Below are positions 1 to 5,188 of a stretch of 6,107 bases of DNA, in pieces. The position numbers and the translations under genes were made by a program. A model generated the notes under the pieces. It did not search any database. It saw only the letters and a program-made list of their open reading frames with translations, and was not told the origin of the DNA. This DNA is from Pseudomonadota bacterium. Its GTDB lineage: Bacteria; Pseudomonadota; Alphaproteobacteria; Rhizobiales; Methylopilaceae. Position 1 is the first letter of the stretch. Every line of letters begins with the position of its first letter. The stretch covers positions 1-6,107 of the forward strand of contig JAEWEX010000369.1 of NCBI GenBank assembly GCA_023389135.1, written 5' to 3'.

Positions 1-85
1 CCTCTACCCGTTCGTGCTGTCTCCCGACGCCATAGCGAAGCTCGGCTTCGTCTACCGGCTGATCGGCGGATACGAGCGCGGCTAG
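1..85 (+). CDS. C-terminal end of a probable zinc-binding metallopeptidase (partial)
   Basis: Reading from base 2 gives 27 residues before the TAG stop at 83-85, beginning LYPFVLSPDAIAKLGF and ending in GGYERG. The pattern YPFVLSP-x-x-I-x-KL-x-F-V resembles, from memory, the C-terminus of the bacterial 'putative zinc-binding metallopeptidase' proteins, which carry an N-terminal zinc ribbon and a C-terminal HExxH-type peptidase domain. None of the catalytic part lies in this window, so activity cannot be judged. The gene converges on the methyltransferase gene with 11 bases between the two stop codons. The reading frame is secure; the family name is a tentative call from a short tail. Confidence 0.5.
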   Translation, partial: LYPFVLSPDAIAKLGFVYRLIGGYERG

Positions 86-96
86 GCCCAGGCCGG

Positions 97-1053
97 TCAC
101 GCAGCCCGGTCGACCGCCGTGCAGAACCTCGCGATCTCAGCGACGTGGCGGTGGTCGGTGCCGCAGCAGCCGCCGAGCACGGTGAGGTGGCCGAGCCGCC
201 CGCGCAGAGCCGCGAAGCGGCGGCCGAGGTCGACCGGATCGCCGGCATCGAGTTCGGATGCGTCGTCCAGCTCGGCGTGGCTGCGCATGGACGCATTGGC
301 GCGGATACCGCGGACGCGCCGTGTCCAGCCACCGCCGGCGGCCAGGACCGCTTCGAAATGCGCCGGATGGGCGCAGTTGATCATGTAGTAGGCGGGCGCC
401 GAGCCGGTGGCCGCGTCGGTCTCCAGAATCGCGTCGGCCAGGCCCTGCCCGCTCGGAAGCCGCCCGTCGGTCTCGACCGTAAAGGACAGGACGACGGGCG
501 TGGACGCCGCCTTCGCCGCCAGGGCGACGCCGATGGCCTCCTCCACATAGTTCAATGTGAAGGCGCCAAGAAAGTCGGCACGGGTGCCGGCGAGCACGCC
601 GACCTGCCAGCCATGGTAGTCGCGCGCCTCGGCGGCGGTCATGCGGGCATCGGCCCGGTAGCCGTCGCCGCGCGGCCCGATGTTGCCGGAGATCGGCATG
701 GGCGAGAACCGGGTCTCGTGGACCCGGCGCACGTCCTCCATCATGGCGACAGCGAGGCGGTTCATGTCCGCGAGCCGGTCGAGATCGTAGCCGAGCTTTG
801 CCGCCCAGTCGGGATTGGCGCGCCAGGTCACGGTCTCCAGCACGAAGCCGAGGCCGCGCGCCGTCGCCAGCCGGACGTAGCGGTCGTAGTAGTCGCGCAG
901 GCGCCGCCGCCCGTCCTCGTCCTTCATGAGGTCGAACGACGCGAAATGCGGCAGCGTGAGGCCGTCATGAAAGATCAGCGTCGTCTCCAGCCCGCCGTCG
1001 GTCAGGAAGAGCTGGTCGCCGAGCTGGGGCAGCGCGGTCCGATACTTGGCCAT
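97..1053 (-). CDS. Homocysteine S-methyltransferase family protein
   Basis: This 318-residue cytoplasmic protein belongs to the zinc-dependent homocysteine/thiol methyltransferase family (betaine-, S-methylmethionine- and MetH-N-terminal-type TIM barrels). Family members move a methyl group from a donor to homocysteine to make methionine. Visible landmarks are the N-terminal TDGGLETTL (residues 18-26), the first zinc ligand Cys227 in INCAHP, and the zinc pair Cys296-Cys297 in GGCCGTDHRH near the C-terminus, so all three zinc thiolates are present. The length fits the family. In human BHMT the segment DFLIAEYFEHVEEA carries the homocysteine-binding Glu159; here the aligned segment DFLGAFTLNYVEEA (160-173) has Phe165 at that position, so the acceptor or its binding mode may differ. 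The ATG at 1053 has a GGAGA ribosome site at 1062-1066, 8 bases upstream. The gene is divergent from the FAD dehydrogenase and no neighbour explains its donor. Family assignment is firm; the exact substrates are not known. Confidence 0.93.
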   Translation of the reverse strand: MAKYRTALPQLGDQLFLTDGGLETTLIFHDGLTLPHFASFDLMKDEDGRRRLRDYYDRYVRLATARGLGFVLETVTWRANPDWAAKLGYDLDRLADMNRLAVAMMEDVRRVHETRFSPMPISGNIGPRGDGYRADARMTAAEARDYHGWQVGVLAGTRADFLGAFTLNYVEEAIGVALAAKAASTPVVLSFTVETDGRLPSGQGLADAILETDAATGSAPAYYMINCAHPAHFEAVLAAGGGWTRRVRGIRANASMRSHAELDDASELDAGDPVDLGRRFAALRGRLGHLTVLGGCCGTDHRHVAEIARFCTAVDRAA

Positions 1054-1082
1054 CGTCAGGGTCTCCAGTTGGAAGCCGGGAC

Positions 1083-1088
1083 ACGCTA
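1083..1088 (-). promoter_or_regulatory. Candidate -10 element of the methyltransferase gene
   Basis: On the - strand this hexamer reads TAGCGT (TAnnnT), ending 29 bases before the ATG at 1053. Similar TAGGCT hexamers lie 31 and 36 bases before two other starts in the window, which is why I list it. No good TTGACA-like box sits 16-18 bases upstream, so the promoter call is weak. Confidence 0.25.
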
Positions 1089-1139
1089 GCCTGGACTGCG
1101 GCGGCCGGATGTGAGGATGCTCACGGTCGCCGACGGCGC

Positions 1140-1168
1140 TCGACGCCGCCCGCGGGCGGCCCTAAGGT
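1140..1168 (+). promoter_or_regulatory. Candidate promoter of the FAD dehydrogenase operon, possibly leaderless
   Basis: A -35-like TCGACG (1140-1145) is separated by exactly 17 bases from a -10-like TAAGGT (1163-1168). A transcript from this promoter would begin at about 1175-1177, which is the ATG at 1177 itself, so the mRNA may be leaderless. The only ribosome-site alternative is AAGG at 1164-1167, which overlaps the -10 hexamer. This rests on spacing and consensus matching only. Confidence 0.33.
1145..1160. repeat. Perfect 16-bp palindrome in the divergent promoter region
   Basis: GCCGCCCG at 1145-1152 is followed with no gap by its exact reverse complement CGGGCGGC at 1153-1160. It fills almost all of the spacer between the candidate -35 and -10 boxes of the downstream operon and ends 16 bases before the ATG at 1177. 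This is where a dimeric repressor or spacer-binding activator would sit. GC-only palindromes arise by chance more often in GC-rich DNA, so an operator role is inference. Confidence 0.4.
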
Positions 1169-1176
1169 CCGGGCGC

Positions 1177-2622
1177 ATGACCCTTCCCGCGATAGCGCCT
1201 GACGCCCTGCTGGACCGCGCCGCCACCATCGTCGGCGCGCGCAACGTCCTGACCGCGCCGGGCGACATGGCGCCGCATCTTGTGGAATGGCGGGACCTCT
1301 ACCAGGGCCGCGCGCTGGCGGTCGTGAAGCCGGGGTCGACCGCCGAGGTCGCCGGTTTGGTTACGCTGGCCGCCGAGACGGCCACGCCGCTGGTTCCCCA
1401 GGGCGGCAATACGGGCCTTGTCGGCGGCGGCGTCCCCGACGGCACCGGCGCGGCCGTGGTGCTGTCGCTCACGCGCATGCAGGCGATCCGCGAGATCGAC
1501 GCAGCCGGCGACGCCATGACGCTGGAGGCCGGCGTGACCCTCGCCCGCGCCCAGGAGATCGCGGCGGAGCACGGCCGGCTGTTCCCGCTCAGCCTCGCCT
1601 CGGAGGGAAGCTGCACCGTCGGCGGCAACATCTCCACCAATGCCGGCGGCACCGCGGTGCTTGCCTACGGCAACATGCGCGACCTCGTGCTCGGGCTGGA
1701 GGTGGTCACGGCCGACGGCCGCGTCTGGAACGGCTTGCGCAAGCTGCGCAAGGACAATACCGGCTATGACCTGAAGCACCTGTTCATCGGCTCGGAAGGC
1801 ACGCTCGGCATCGTCACCGCCGCGGTGCTGAAGCTGTTCCCGGCGCCCGCCGCGCGGGAGACCGCGCTGGCGGGACTGGCCTCGCCGGAGGCGGCGCTGG
1901 CGCTGCTGTCGCGCGCGAAGTCCGCCGCAGGCGGCGCGCTGACGGCCTTCGAGCTGATGCCGAGGATCGGGCTCGACTTTGTGCTGAAGCACGGGGCCGA
2001 CACCCGCGACCCGCTCGCCTCGCCCCACCCCTGGTACGTGCTGATGGAGGTTTCGGGCGCCGATGCGGATGGCCTGCGCGGGGTGCTGGAGGATGTGCTC
2101 GGCGCCGCGATGGAGGCGGGCGAGGTGGACGACGCCAGCCTCGCCGCCAGCCTCGACCAGCGCGCGGCGCTATGGCGGCTCAGGCACCTGATGTCCGAGG
2201 TGCAGAAGGCCGAGGGCGGTTCGATCAAGCACGACGTGGCTGTCCCCGTCGCGGCCGTCCCGGCCTTCCTCGCGGAGGCGTCGGCCGCGGTGGAGGCGCT
2301 GGTGCCGGGCTGCCGACCGGTGCCGTTCGGCCATCTCGGCGACGGCAACATCCACTTCAATGTCAGCCAGCCCGTGGGCGCCGGCCGCGAGGGTTACATC
2401 GCCCGCTGGGAGGAGATGAACCGCGCGGTGCACGCCATCGTCGCGCGTCATGGCGGATCGATCTCCGCCGAGCACGGCGTCGGCCGCCTCAAGCGCGACC
2501 TGCTGCCCGGCGTGAAGTCGGAGGTTGAACTCGACATGATGCGCGCGATCAAGCACGCGCTGGACCCGCAGGGCCTCCTGAATCCCGGCGTCGTCCTGGC
2601 GCATCCGGCCAGGCGGCCATGA
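1177..2622 (+). CDS. FAD-binding 2-hydroxyacid dehydrogenase (GlcD / D-lactate / D-2-hydroxyglutarate dehydrogenase family)
   Basis: This 481-residue flavoprotein oxidises a D-2-hydroxyacid to the 2-oxoacid; D-lactate, glycolate and D-2-hydroxyglutarate are the known family substrates. The N-terminal FAD_binding_4 (PCMH) domain shows [14 protein letters not shown] (49-62), the pyrophosphate loop [14 protein letters not shown] (74-87), and the [17 protein letters not shown] (143-158) and GSEGTLG (205-211) flavin motifs. The C-terminal FAD-oxidase domain shows WRLRH (333-337), KHDVAVP (351-357), [12 protein letters not shown] (385-396), [10 protein letters not shown] (431-440) and [10 protein letters not shown] (462-471). 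His386, His393 and Glu432 correspond to the metal site of human D2HGDH, and Arg336 and Lys351 to its carboxylate-binding residues; position 337 is His where relatives usually have Glu. The ATG at 1177 gives the usual family length; a GTG at 1111 would add 22 Arg-rich residues not typical of the family. The stop overlaps the NUDIX start as ATGA. Substrate cannot be fixed from sequence. Confidence 0.94.
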   Translation: MTLPAIAPDALLDRAATIVGARNVLTAPGDMAPHLVEWRDLYQGRALAVVKPGSTAEVAGLVTLAAETATPLVPQGGNTGLVGGGVPDGTGAAVVLSLTRMQAIREIDAAGDAMTLEAGVTLARAQEIAAEHGRLFPLSLASEGSCTVGGNISTNAGGTAVLAYGNMRDLVLGLEVVTADGRVWNGLRKLRKDNTGYDLKHLFIGSEGTLGIVTAAVLKLFPAPAARETALAGLASPEAALALLSRAKSAAGGALTAFELMPRIGLDFVLKHGADTRDPLASPHPWYVLMEVSGADADGLRGVLEDVLGAAMEAGEVDDASLAASLDQRAALWRLRHLMSEVQKAEGGSIKHDVAVPVAAVPAFLAEASAAVEALVPGCRPVPFGHLGDGNIHFNVSQPVGAGREGYIARWEEMNRAVHAIVARHGGSISAEHGVGRLKRDLLPGVKSEVELDMMRAIKHALDPQGLLNPGVVLAHPARRP

Positions 2623-3074
2623 CCGCAATCGTGCTGGCGGCGAGCGTCGCGCTGGTCGAGGCCGGCCGGGTGCTGCTGGTCCAGCGGGCGCAGCGTCCGG
2701 CGCTCGGCCTGTGGACGCTGCCCGGCGGCAAGGTGGAGCCCGGCGAGCGGCTGGCCGAGGCGGCGCTGCGCGAACTCGCGGAGGAAACCGGGCTCACCGC
2801 CGACCTGGTCGGCGTCGCCGGCGCCGCCGACTTGATCCGCCGCGACGCCGACGGGGCCCTTTCCGCTCATTTCGCCATCGTCGCCTTCGCCGCGCACCGA
2901 CGGTCCGGACACCTGACAGCGTCCGAAGAGATCGCCGCGGCTCGCTGGGCGCTGCCGGAGGAACTGGCCGCGCTGGACACCACGGAGGGGCTCGCGGAGG
3001 TGGTGGCGCGCGCGGTGGCGCTTGCCGCGGCCGTGTCGCCGGCTTGCGCCGGCGGCCCCGACGACGCAGTTTAG
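2619..3074 (+). CDS. NUDIX hydrolase
   Basis: This 151-residue cytoplasmic protein hydrolyses a nucleoside diphosphate linked to another group (oxidised NTPs, ADP-ribose, NADH or similar). The Nudix box is complete: Gly37, Glu43 and REL-AEE-TGL at 51-59 fit GX5EX7REUXEEXGU, including the metal-binding glutamates Glu52, Glu55 and Glu56. The leading strand segment [20 protein letters not shown] (18-37) and the late ARWALPEEL (108-116) are typical of MutT-like proteins. The ATG lies inside the ATGA overlap with the dehydrogenase stop, with only a weak AGG at 2611-2613, so translation is probably coupled. The tail after about residue 135 is Ala-rich and probably variable. I cannot separate MutT-type from ADP-ribose-type activity. 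Its partnership with a flavin dehydrogenase might mean clean-up of damaged dinucleotides, but that is a guess. Confidence 0.93.
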   Translation: MTAIVLAASVALVEAGRVLLVQRAQRPALGLWTLPGGKVEPGERLAEAALRELAEETGLTADLVGVAGAADLIRRDADGALSAHFAIVAFAAHRRSGHLTASEEIAAARWALPEELAALDTTEGLAEVVARAVALAAAVSPACAGGPDDAV

Positions 3075-3112
3075 CCCTCGCCAAAATCCTCGACCGGGAT
3101 CCGCCGTCCGTC

Positions 3113-3481
3113 ATGCGCGCCGCCGCCGTGCTTACCCTCCTCCTCGCCCTTGCGCTGCCGCCCGCGCACGCGCAGACCCCGCCGCCCTACGAGAACGACC
3201 TGATGCGGCTGGCCGACATACTGGGCGCGCTGCATTATCTGCGGACCCTGTGCGGCGACGAGGACGCGCCGGTGTGGCGCGAGCGCATGCAGGCGCTGAT
3301 CGAGGGCGAGAGCTGCGAGGCCGACCGCTGCGAGCGGCTGGCGGGCGCGTTCAACGAGGGATATCGCGGCTTCGAGCGCAACTACCGCATCTGCACGCCC
3401 GCCGCGCGCGTCGCCGCGGAACGCTACCTCACCGAGGGAGCGCGGCTCGCCGACGGCATCACCTCGAGACACGCGAATTGA
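3113..3481 (+). CDS. TIGR02301 family secreted protein of unknown function
   Basis: The 122-residue product starts with a signal peptide: Arg2, a hydrophobic run through residue 15 and an AHA/Q cleavage site at 20/21, leaving about 102 residues in the periplasm. The mature part has the alphaproteobacterial TIGR02301 pattern: PYENDLMRLADILGALHYLRTLCG (25-48), VWRERMQALIEGES (54-67), FNEGYRGFERNYRICTPAA (80-98) and RYLTEGARLA (104-113). Four cysteines (47, 68, 73, 94) could form disulfides; Cys47 and Cys94 fall within the conserved blocks. The family has no established biochemical role. The ATG at 3113 lies 38 bases past the NUDIX stop and has no convincing ribosome site (only GGGA at 3096-3099, 13 bases away). 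The frame stays open far upstream, but only this start gives a signal peptide. It is probably the last gene of the operon. Confidence 0.85.
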   Translation: MRAAAVLTLLLALALPPAHAQTPPPYENDLMRLADILGALHYLRTLCGDEDAPVWRERMQALIEGESCEADRCERLAGAFNEGYRGFERNYRICTPAARVAAERYLTEGARLADGITSRHAN

Positions 3482-3490
3482 AGGCAATTC
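3475..3490. repeat. Short inverted repeat across the TIGR02301 stop codon
   Basis: GAATTG (3475-3480) and CAATTC (3485-3490) form a perfect 6-bp stem with an AAGG loop, covering the TGA at 3479-3481. It is followed 9 bases later by five T residues (3500-3504). The stem is AT-rich and too weak for a classical terminator. A TTGAAG at 3478-3483 in the same place could instead be a -35 box. I list it as structure of uncertain role. Confidence 0.35.
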
Positions 3491-3505
3491 ATTAACCGAT
3501 TTTTC

Positions 3506-3528
3506 AGCCGGGGTGACAGACCCCGGTT
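3506..3528 (+). terminator. Strong hairpin after the dehydrogenase-NUDIX-TIGR02301 operon
   Basis: CCGGGGT (3508-3514) pairs perfectly with ACCCCGG (3520-3526) around a GACAG loop, and a G-U and an A-U pair extend the stem to 9 bp. It lies 24 bases past the TIGR02301 stop and 39 bases before the next start, so a transcription end is plausible. The downstream strand has only scattered T residues and no U tract, so it may be a weak or Rho-assisted terminator. The GTGACA in its loop region (3513-3518) also resembles a -35 box with a weak TGTTAA 16 bases further on, so an operator role for the next gene is an alternative. Confidence 0.45.
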
Positions 3529-3557
3529 ACTTCGTGTTAAGACCCGGGCGTTCGAAC

Positions 3558-3561
3558 GGAG
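3558..3561 (+). promoter_or_regulatory. Ribosome binding site that sets a TTG start
   Basis: GGAG lies 6 bases before the TTG at 3568 and is the clearest Shine-Dalgarno match in this intergenic stretch. It favours the TTG start, since there is no ATG in this frame nearby that would leave the protein intact. Confidence 0.65.
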
Positions 3562-3567
3562 ATTGTC

Positions 3568-3831
3568 TTGAGCGAAGCTTCCGCAAGGTCGGCCGACGAC
3601 GCCGCGCAGTACGAGCGCGAGCGCATCGCCGCCCTCGATCATCTGGACGATGCCTGGGAAGAGGCGGCGCTGGAAGGCATCGCGCCGGAATGCGTGGCTC
3701 ACGCCGCGCTGTTCCGGGCCATCGCCGAGTTCGTCGGGTCCTACGGCGAGGAGGCGACCGCCGCTTTCGCAGAGCGCCTGCCCGAGCGCATCAAGCGCGG
3801 CGAGTTCACGCTGGACCGCATCGAACACTGA
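3568..3831 (+). CDS. Small acidic conserved-type protein, function unknown
   Basis: The 87-residue protein is acidic, Ala/Glu-rich and has no signal peptide or membrane segment, so it is probably cytoplasmic. Composition suggests mainly helices: an amphipathic helix at about 12-36 (YERERIAALDHLDDAWEEA), a second at about 39-58 (PECVAHAALFRAIAEFVGSY), a third at 60-76 (GEEATAAFAERLPERI) and the tail GEFTLDR. It resembles, from memory, short hypothetical proteins found in Rhizobiales with the same ALxxLxxAWEEA and GEEAVAxxxxxLPERIRxGEFT features, but I know no named domain. Codon bias matches the neighbours, and the TTG start has a well-spaced GGAG. It lies 86 bases after the TIGR02301 gene, beyond a hairpin, so it may have its own promoter. 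Its stop is 6 bases from that of the convergent LysE gene. Confidence 0.8.
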   Translation: MSEASARSADDAAQYERERIAALDHLDDAWEEAALEGIAPECVAHAALFRAIAEFVGSYGEEATAAFAERLPERIKRGEFTLDRIEH

Positions 3832-3837
3832 TCGCCG

Positions 3838-4479
3838 TCAGCCGGCCTGCCCCAGCGCAAGGCTCGCCAGCACCGCGACCCCGAATGCGGCGAGCGCGAG
3901 CCCCGAACCGAAATTGATCGCTCGCAGCCAACGTCCGTCGATGCGCGCTCGAAAGCGCGACACCAGCGCCGACAGGGCCGAAAACCACAGCAGCCCGCCG
4001 CCCATGACGCTGGCGACCAGCAGGCCGGCCGAGGCGTAGTCCAGCGGCTCATCGGCGATCTCGCCCAGCCCGCCGAAGATCGCCACGAAGCCCACGATGA
4101 GCGCAGGGTTGGTGACGGTGAGCGCGAAGGCGGTTGCGGCCGCGCCGGCCAGCGACAGGGCGGTGTCGTCGGCCACTTCGGTTCGCGGCAGCGGGGGCTT
4201 CAGGGCGATACGCAGACCGAACAGGATCAGCACGATGCCGCCGACGAGCTGTATGGCGTCGAGGTTGCCCTCGATGAAGCCGGAGATCGCGGTGATGCCG
4301 AACGCGGCGATGGCGGCGTAGACCCCATCGCCCGCCACCGCGCCAAGTCCCGCCGACAGCCCCGGCAGAAAGCCGGCACGCAGCGCCCTGTGGATGCACA
4401 TGACGTTGACGGGTCCGACCGGGGCCGAGACGGCGATGCCGATCCCGACCCCGGTCGCAACGAGCGACCAGTCGACCAA
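3838..4479 (-). CDS. LysE family amino-acid exporter
   Basis: This 213-residue inner-membrane protein matches the LysE/RhtB family, which export amino acids or related metabolites using the proton gradient. Six hydrophobic segments can be placed at about 5-26, 38-63, 76-93, 112-137, 149-173 and 186-210. The family signature is clear: APVGPVNVMCIHRALRAGFLPGLSAGLGAVAGD (19-51), including the acidic Asp51 in the second segment, and TNPALI (123-128) in the fourth. Length is typical. The only good start is TTG at 4479: relatives begin with a similar short lead before the first helix, no ATG or GTG lies in frame upstream nearby, and Met27 is inside the signature. The upstream AGGGGGCGGG is a loose ribosome site. 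No adjacent LysG-like regulator is present in the window, so the exported substrate is unknown. Confidence 0.92.
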   Translation of the reverse strand: MVDWSLVATGVGIGIAVSAPVGPVNVMCIHRALRAGFLPGLSAGLGAVAGDGVYAAIAAFGITAISGFIEGNLDAIQLVGGIVLILFGLRIALKPPLPRTEVADDTALSLAGAAATAFALTVTNPALIVGFVAIFGGLGEIADEPLDYASAGLLVASVMGGGLLWFSALSALVSRFRARIDGRWLRAINFGSGLALAAFGVAVLASLALGQAG

Positions 4480-4515
4480 CAGCCCGCCCCCTGTGCCGGC
4501 TTCATCGTTGCGCCC

Positions 4516-4544
4516 CTGATAGTGGCTGGCGTCCGCGACGGCAA
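4516..4544 (-). promoter_or_regulatory. Candidate promoter of the LysE-family gene
   Basis: On the - strand TTGCCG (4544-4539) and TATCAG (4521-4516) are exactly 17 bases apart, a fair match to the alphaproteobacterial housekeeping pattern. Transcription would begin near 4509, leaving a leader of about 30 bases before the TTG at 4479. Confidence 0.42.
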
Positions 4545-4570
4545 TGATCGCGGCGGCGACCGATCCGGGT

Positions 4571-4576
4571 TAGGCT
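4571..4576 (+). promoter_or_regulatory. Candidate -10 element of the 191-residue protein gene
   Basis: TAGGCT lies 36 bases before the ATG at 4613. The same hexamer is found upstream of the glutathione transferase gene. The -35 region 17 bases upstream (TCGCGG) is poor, so the call depends mainly on recurrence and position. Confidence 0.3.
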
Positions 4577-4612
4577 GCCGGGGGATCCGCGATCCGACAA
4601 CCGGAGTGAACC

Positions 4613-5188
4613 ATGCGACGACTGCTGGCCGCCCTGCTGTTTTCGTGCGCCGCGGTCGCGGCCGCGGCGCAGGACACGCCCGCCCCGCCTGAACCCGTCC
4701 CGTCGGAGGCGGCAACCGAGGCGGTTCCGGATGTGCAGTACGATCCCGGCCTGCTGCCCGAGCGCGTCCGCGCCATGCGCGACCGCATCCACGCGGCGGC
4801 GGCGAGCGGCGATCCGGAGCAGCTGCGCCCGGTGATCGAATCCAACGAGATGCCGCCGGCGTTCTCGTTCGGCGACGACACCGACCCCATCGCCGACATG
4901 ATCGCCGGCTCGGTGGACGGCGAGGGCCGCGAGACGCTGGCCATCCTGGCGGAGATCATGGAAGCCGGCTACGTCCATGTCGATCGCGGCACGCCGCAGG
5001 AAATGTTCCTGTGGCCGTATTTCGCCCGCTATCCGCTGGAGCGACTGTCACCGCCCCAGCTCGTGGAGGTGTTCCGCATCGTGACCGCCGCGGAATACAA
5101 GGAGATGCTGGAGTTCGGCGCCTACAACTTCTACCGCGTCGGCATCGGGCCGGACGGCACCTGGCACTTCTTCATCGCCGGCGACTGA
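4613..5188 (+). CDS. Exported protein of unknown function
   Basis: The 191-residue product has a signal peptide (Arg2-Arg3, hydrophobic stretch 4-19, cleavage probably just before or after Gln20) followed by a Pro/Glu/Ala-rich linker to about residue 40 and a compact mature domain. Cys12 sits in LLFSC, a poor lipobox, and so close to the N-terminus that a lipoprotein is less likely than a soluble periplasmic protein. Visible blocks are LPERVRAMRDRIHAAAASGDPEQLRPVIE (48-76), NEMPPAFSFG (78-87), ETLAILAEIMEAGYVHVDRGTPQEMFLWPYFARYPLERL (107-145) and a C-terminal YNFYRVGIGPDGTWHFFIAGD (171-191). They recall a conserved alphaproteobacterial hypothetical family, but I know no function. The mature part has no cysteine and no obvious catalytic triad. 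A GGAG at 4603-4606, 6 bases before the ATG, supports the start. The gene is divergent from LysE and convergent with the glutathione transferase, so it is probably transcribed alone. Confidence 0.85.
   Translation: MRRLLAALLFSCAAVAAAAQDTPAPPEPVPSEAATEAVPDVQYDPGLLPERVRAMRDRIHAAAASGDPEQLRPVIESNEMPPAFSFGDDTDPIADMIAGSVDGEGRETLAILAEIMEAGYVHVDRGTPQEMFLWPYFARYPLERLSPPQLVEVFRIVTAAEYKEMLEFGAYNFYRVGIGPDGTWHFFIAGD

Noticed and set aside
709..727. 7-bp hairpin CCGGGTC/GACCCGG with a TCGTG loop
   Set aside because: It lies mid-gene in the methyltransferase and codes conserved-looking protein; chance is expected at this GC content.
145..1089. Long + strand open frame of 314 codons antisense to the methyltransferase gene
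   Set aside because: Its product is low-complexity Gly/Ala/Arg/Val-rich with no motif, and the opposite strand encodes a complete recognisable enzyme. This is the usual GC-driven shadow.
1111..1176. GTG start at 1111 adding 22 residues to the FAD dehydrogenase
   Set aside because: The extension is Arg-rich, unlike relatives, and would cover the palindrome and candidate promoter; the ATG at 1177 gives the normal family length.
1162..2028. Long - strand open frame of 288 codons antisense to the FAD dehydrogenase
   Set aside because: It is Arg/Gly/Gln-rich with no domain, and lies opposite a clear flavoprotein. Shadow frame.
3037..3054. 7-bp hairpin CGCCGGC/GCCGGCG with a TTGC loop near the end of the NUDIX gene
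   Set aside because: It is within coding sequence with no T tract after it, and transcription apparently continues into TIGR02301.
2711..3112. Upstream extension of the TIGR02301 frame into the NUDIX gene
   Set aside because: It is Arg/Gly-rich out-of-frame translation of the NUDIX gene and would bury the signal peptide that starts at 3113.
4227..4715. - strand frame including the ATG at 4505 as an alternative exporter
   Set aside because: It is a Pro/Arg/Ser-rich frame with no hydrophobic segments, overlapping the real LysE frame. Only the very short upstream part is kept as a regulatory idea.
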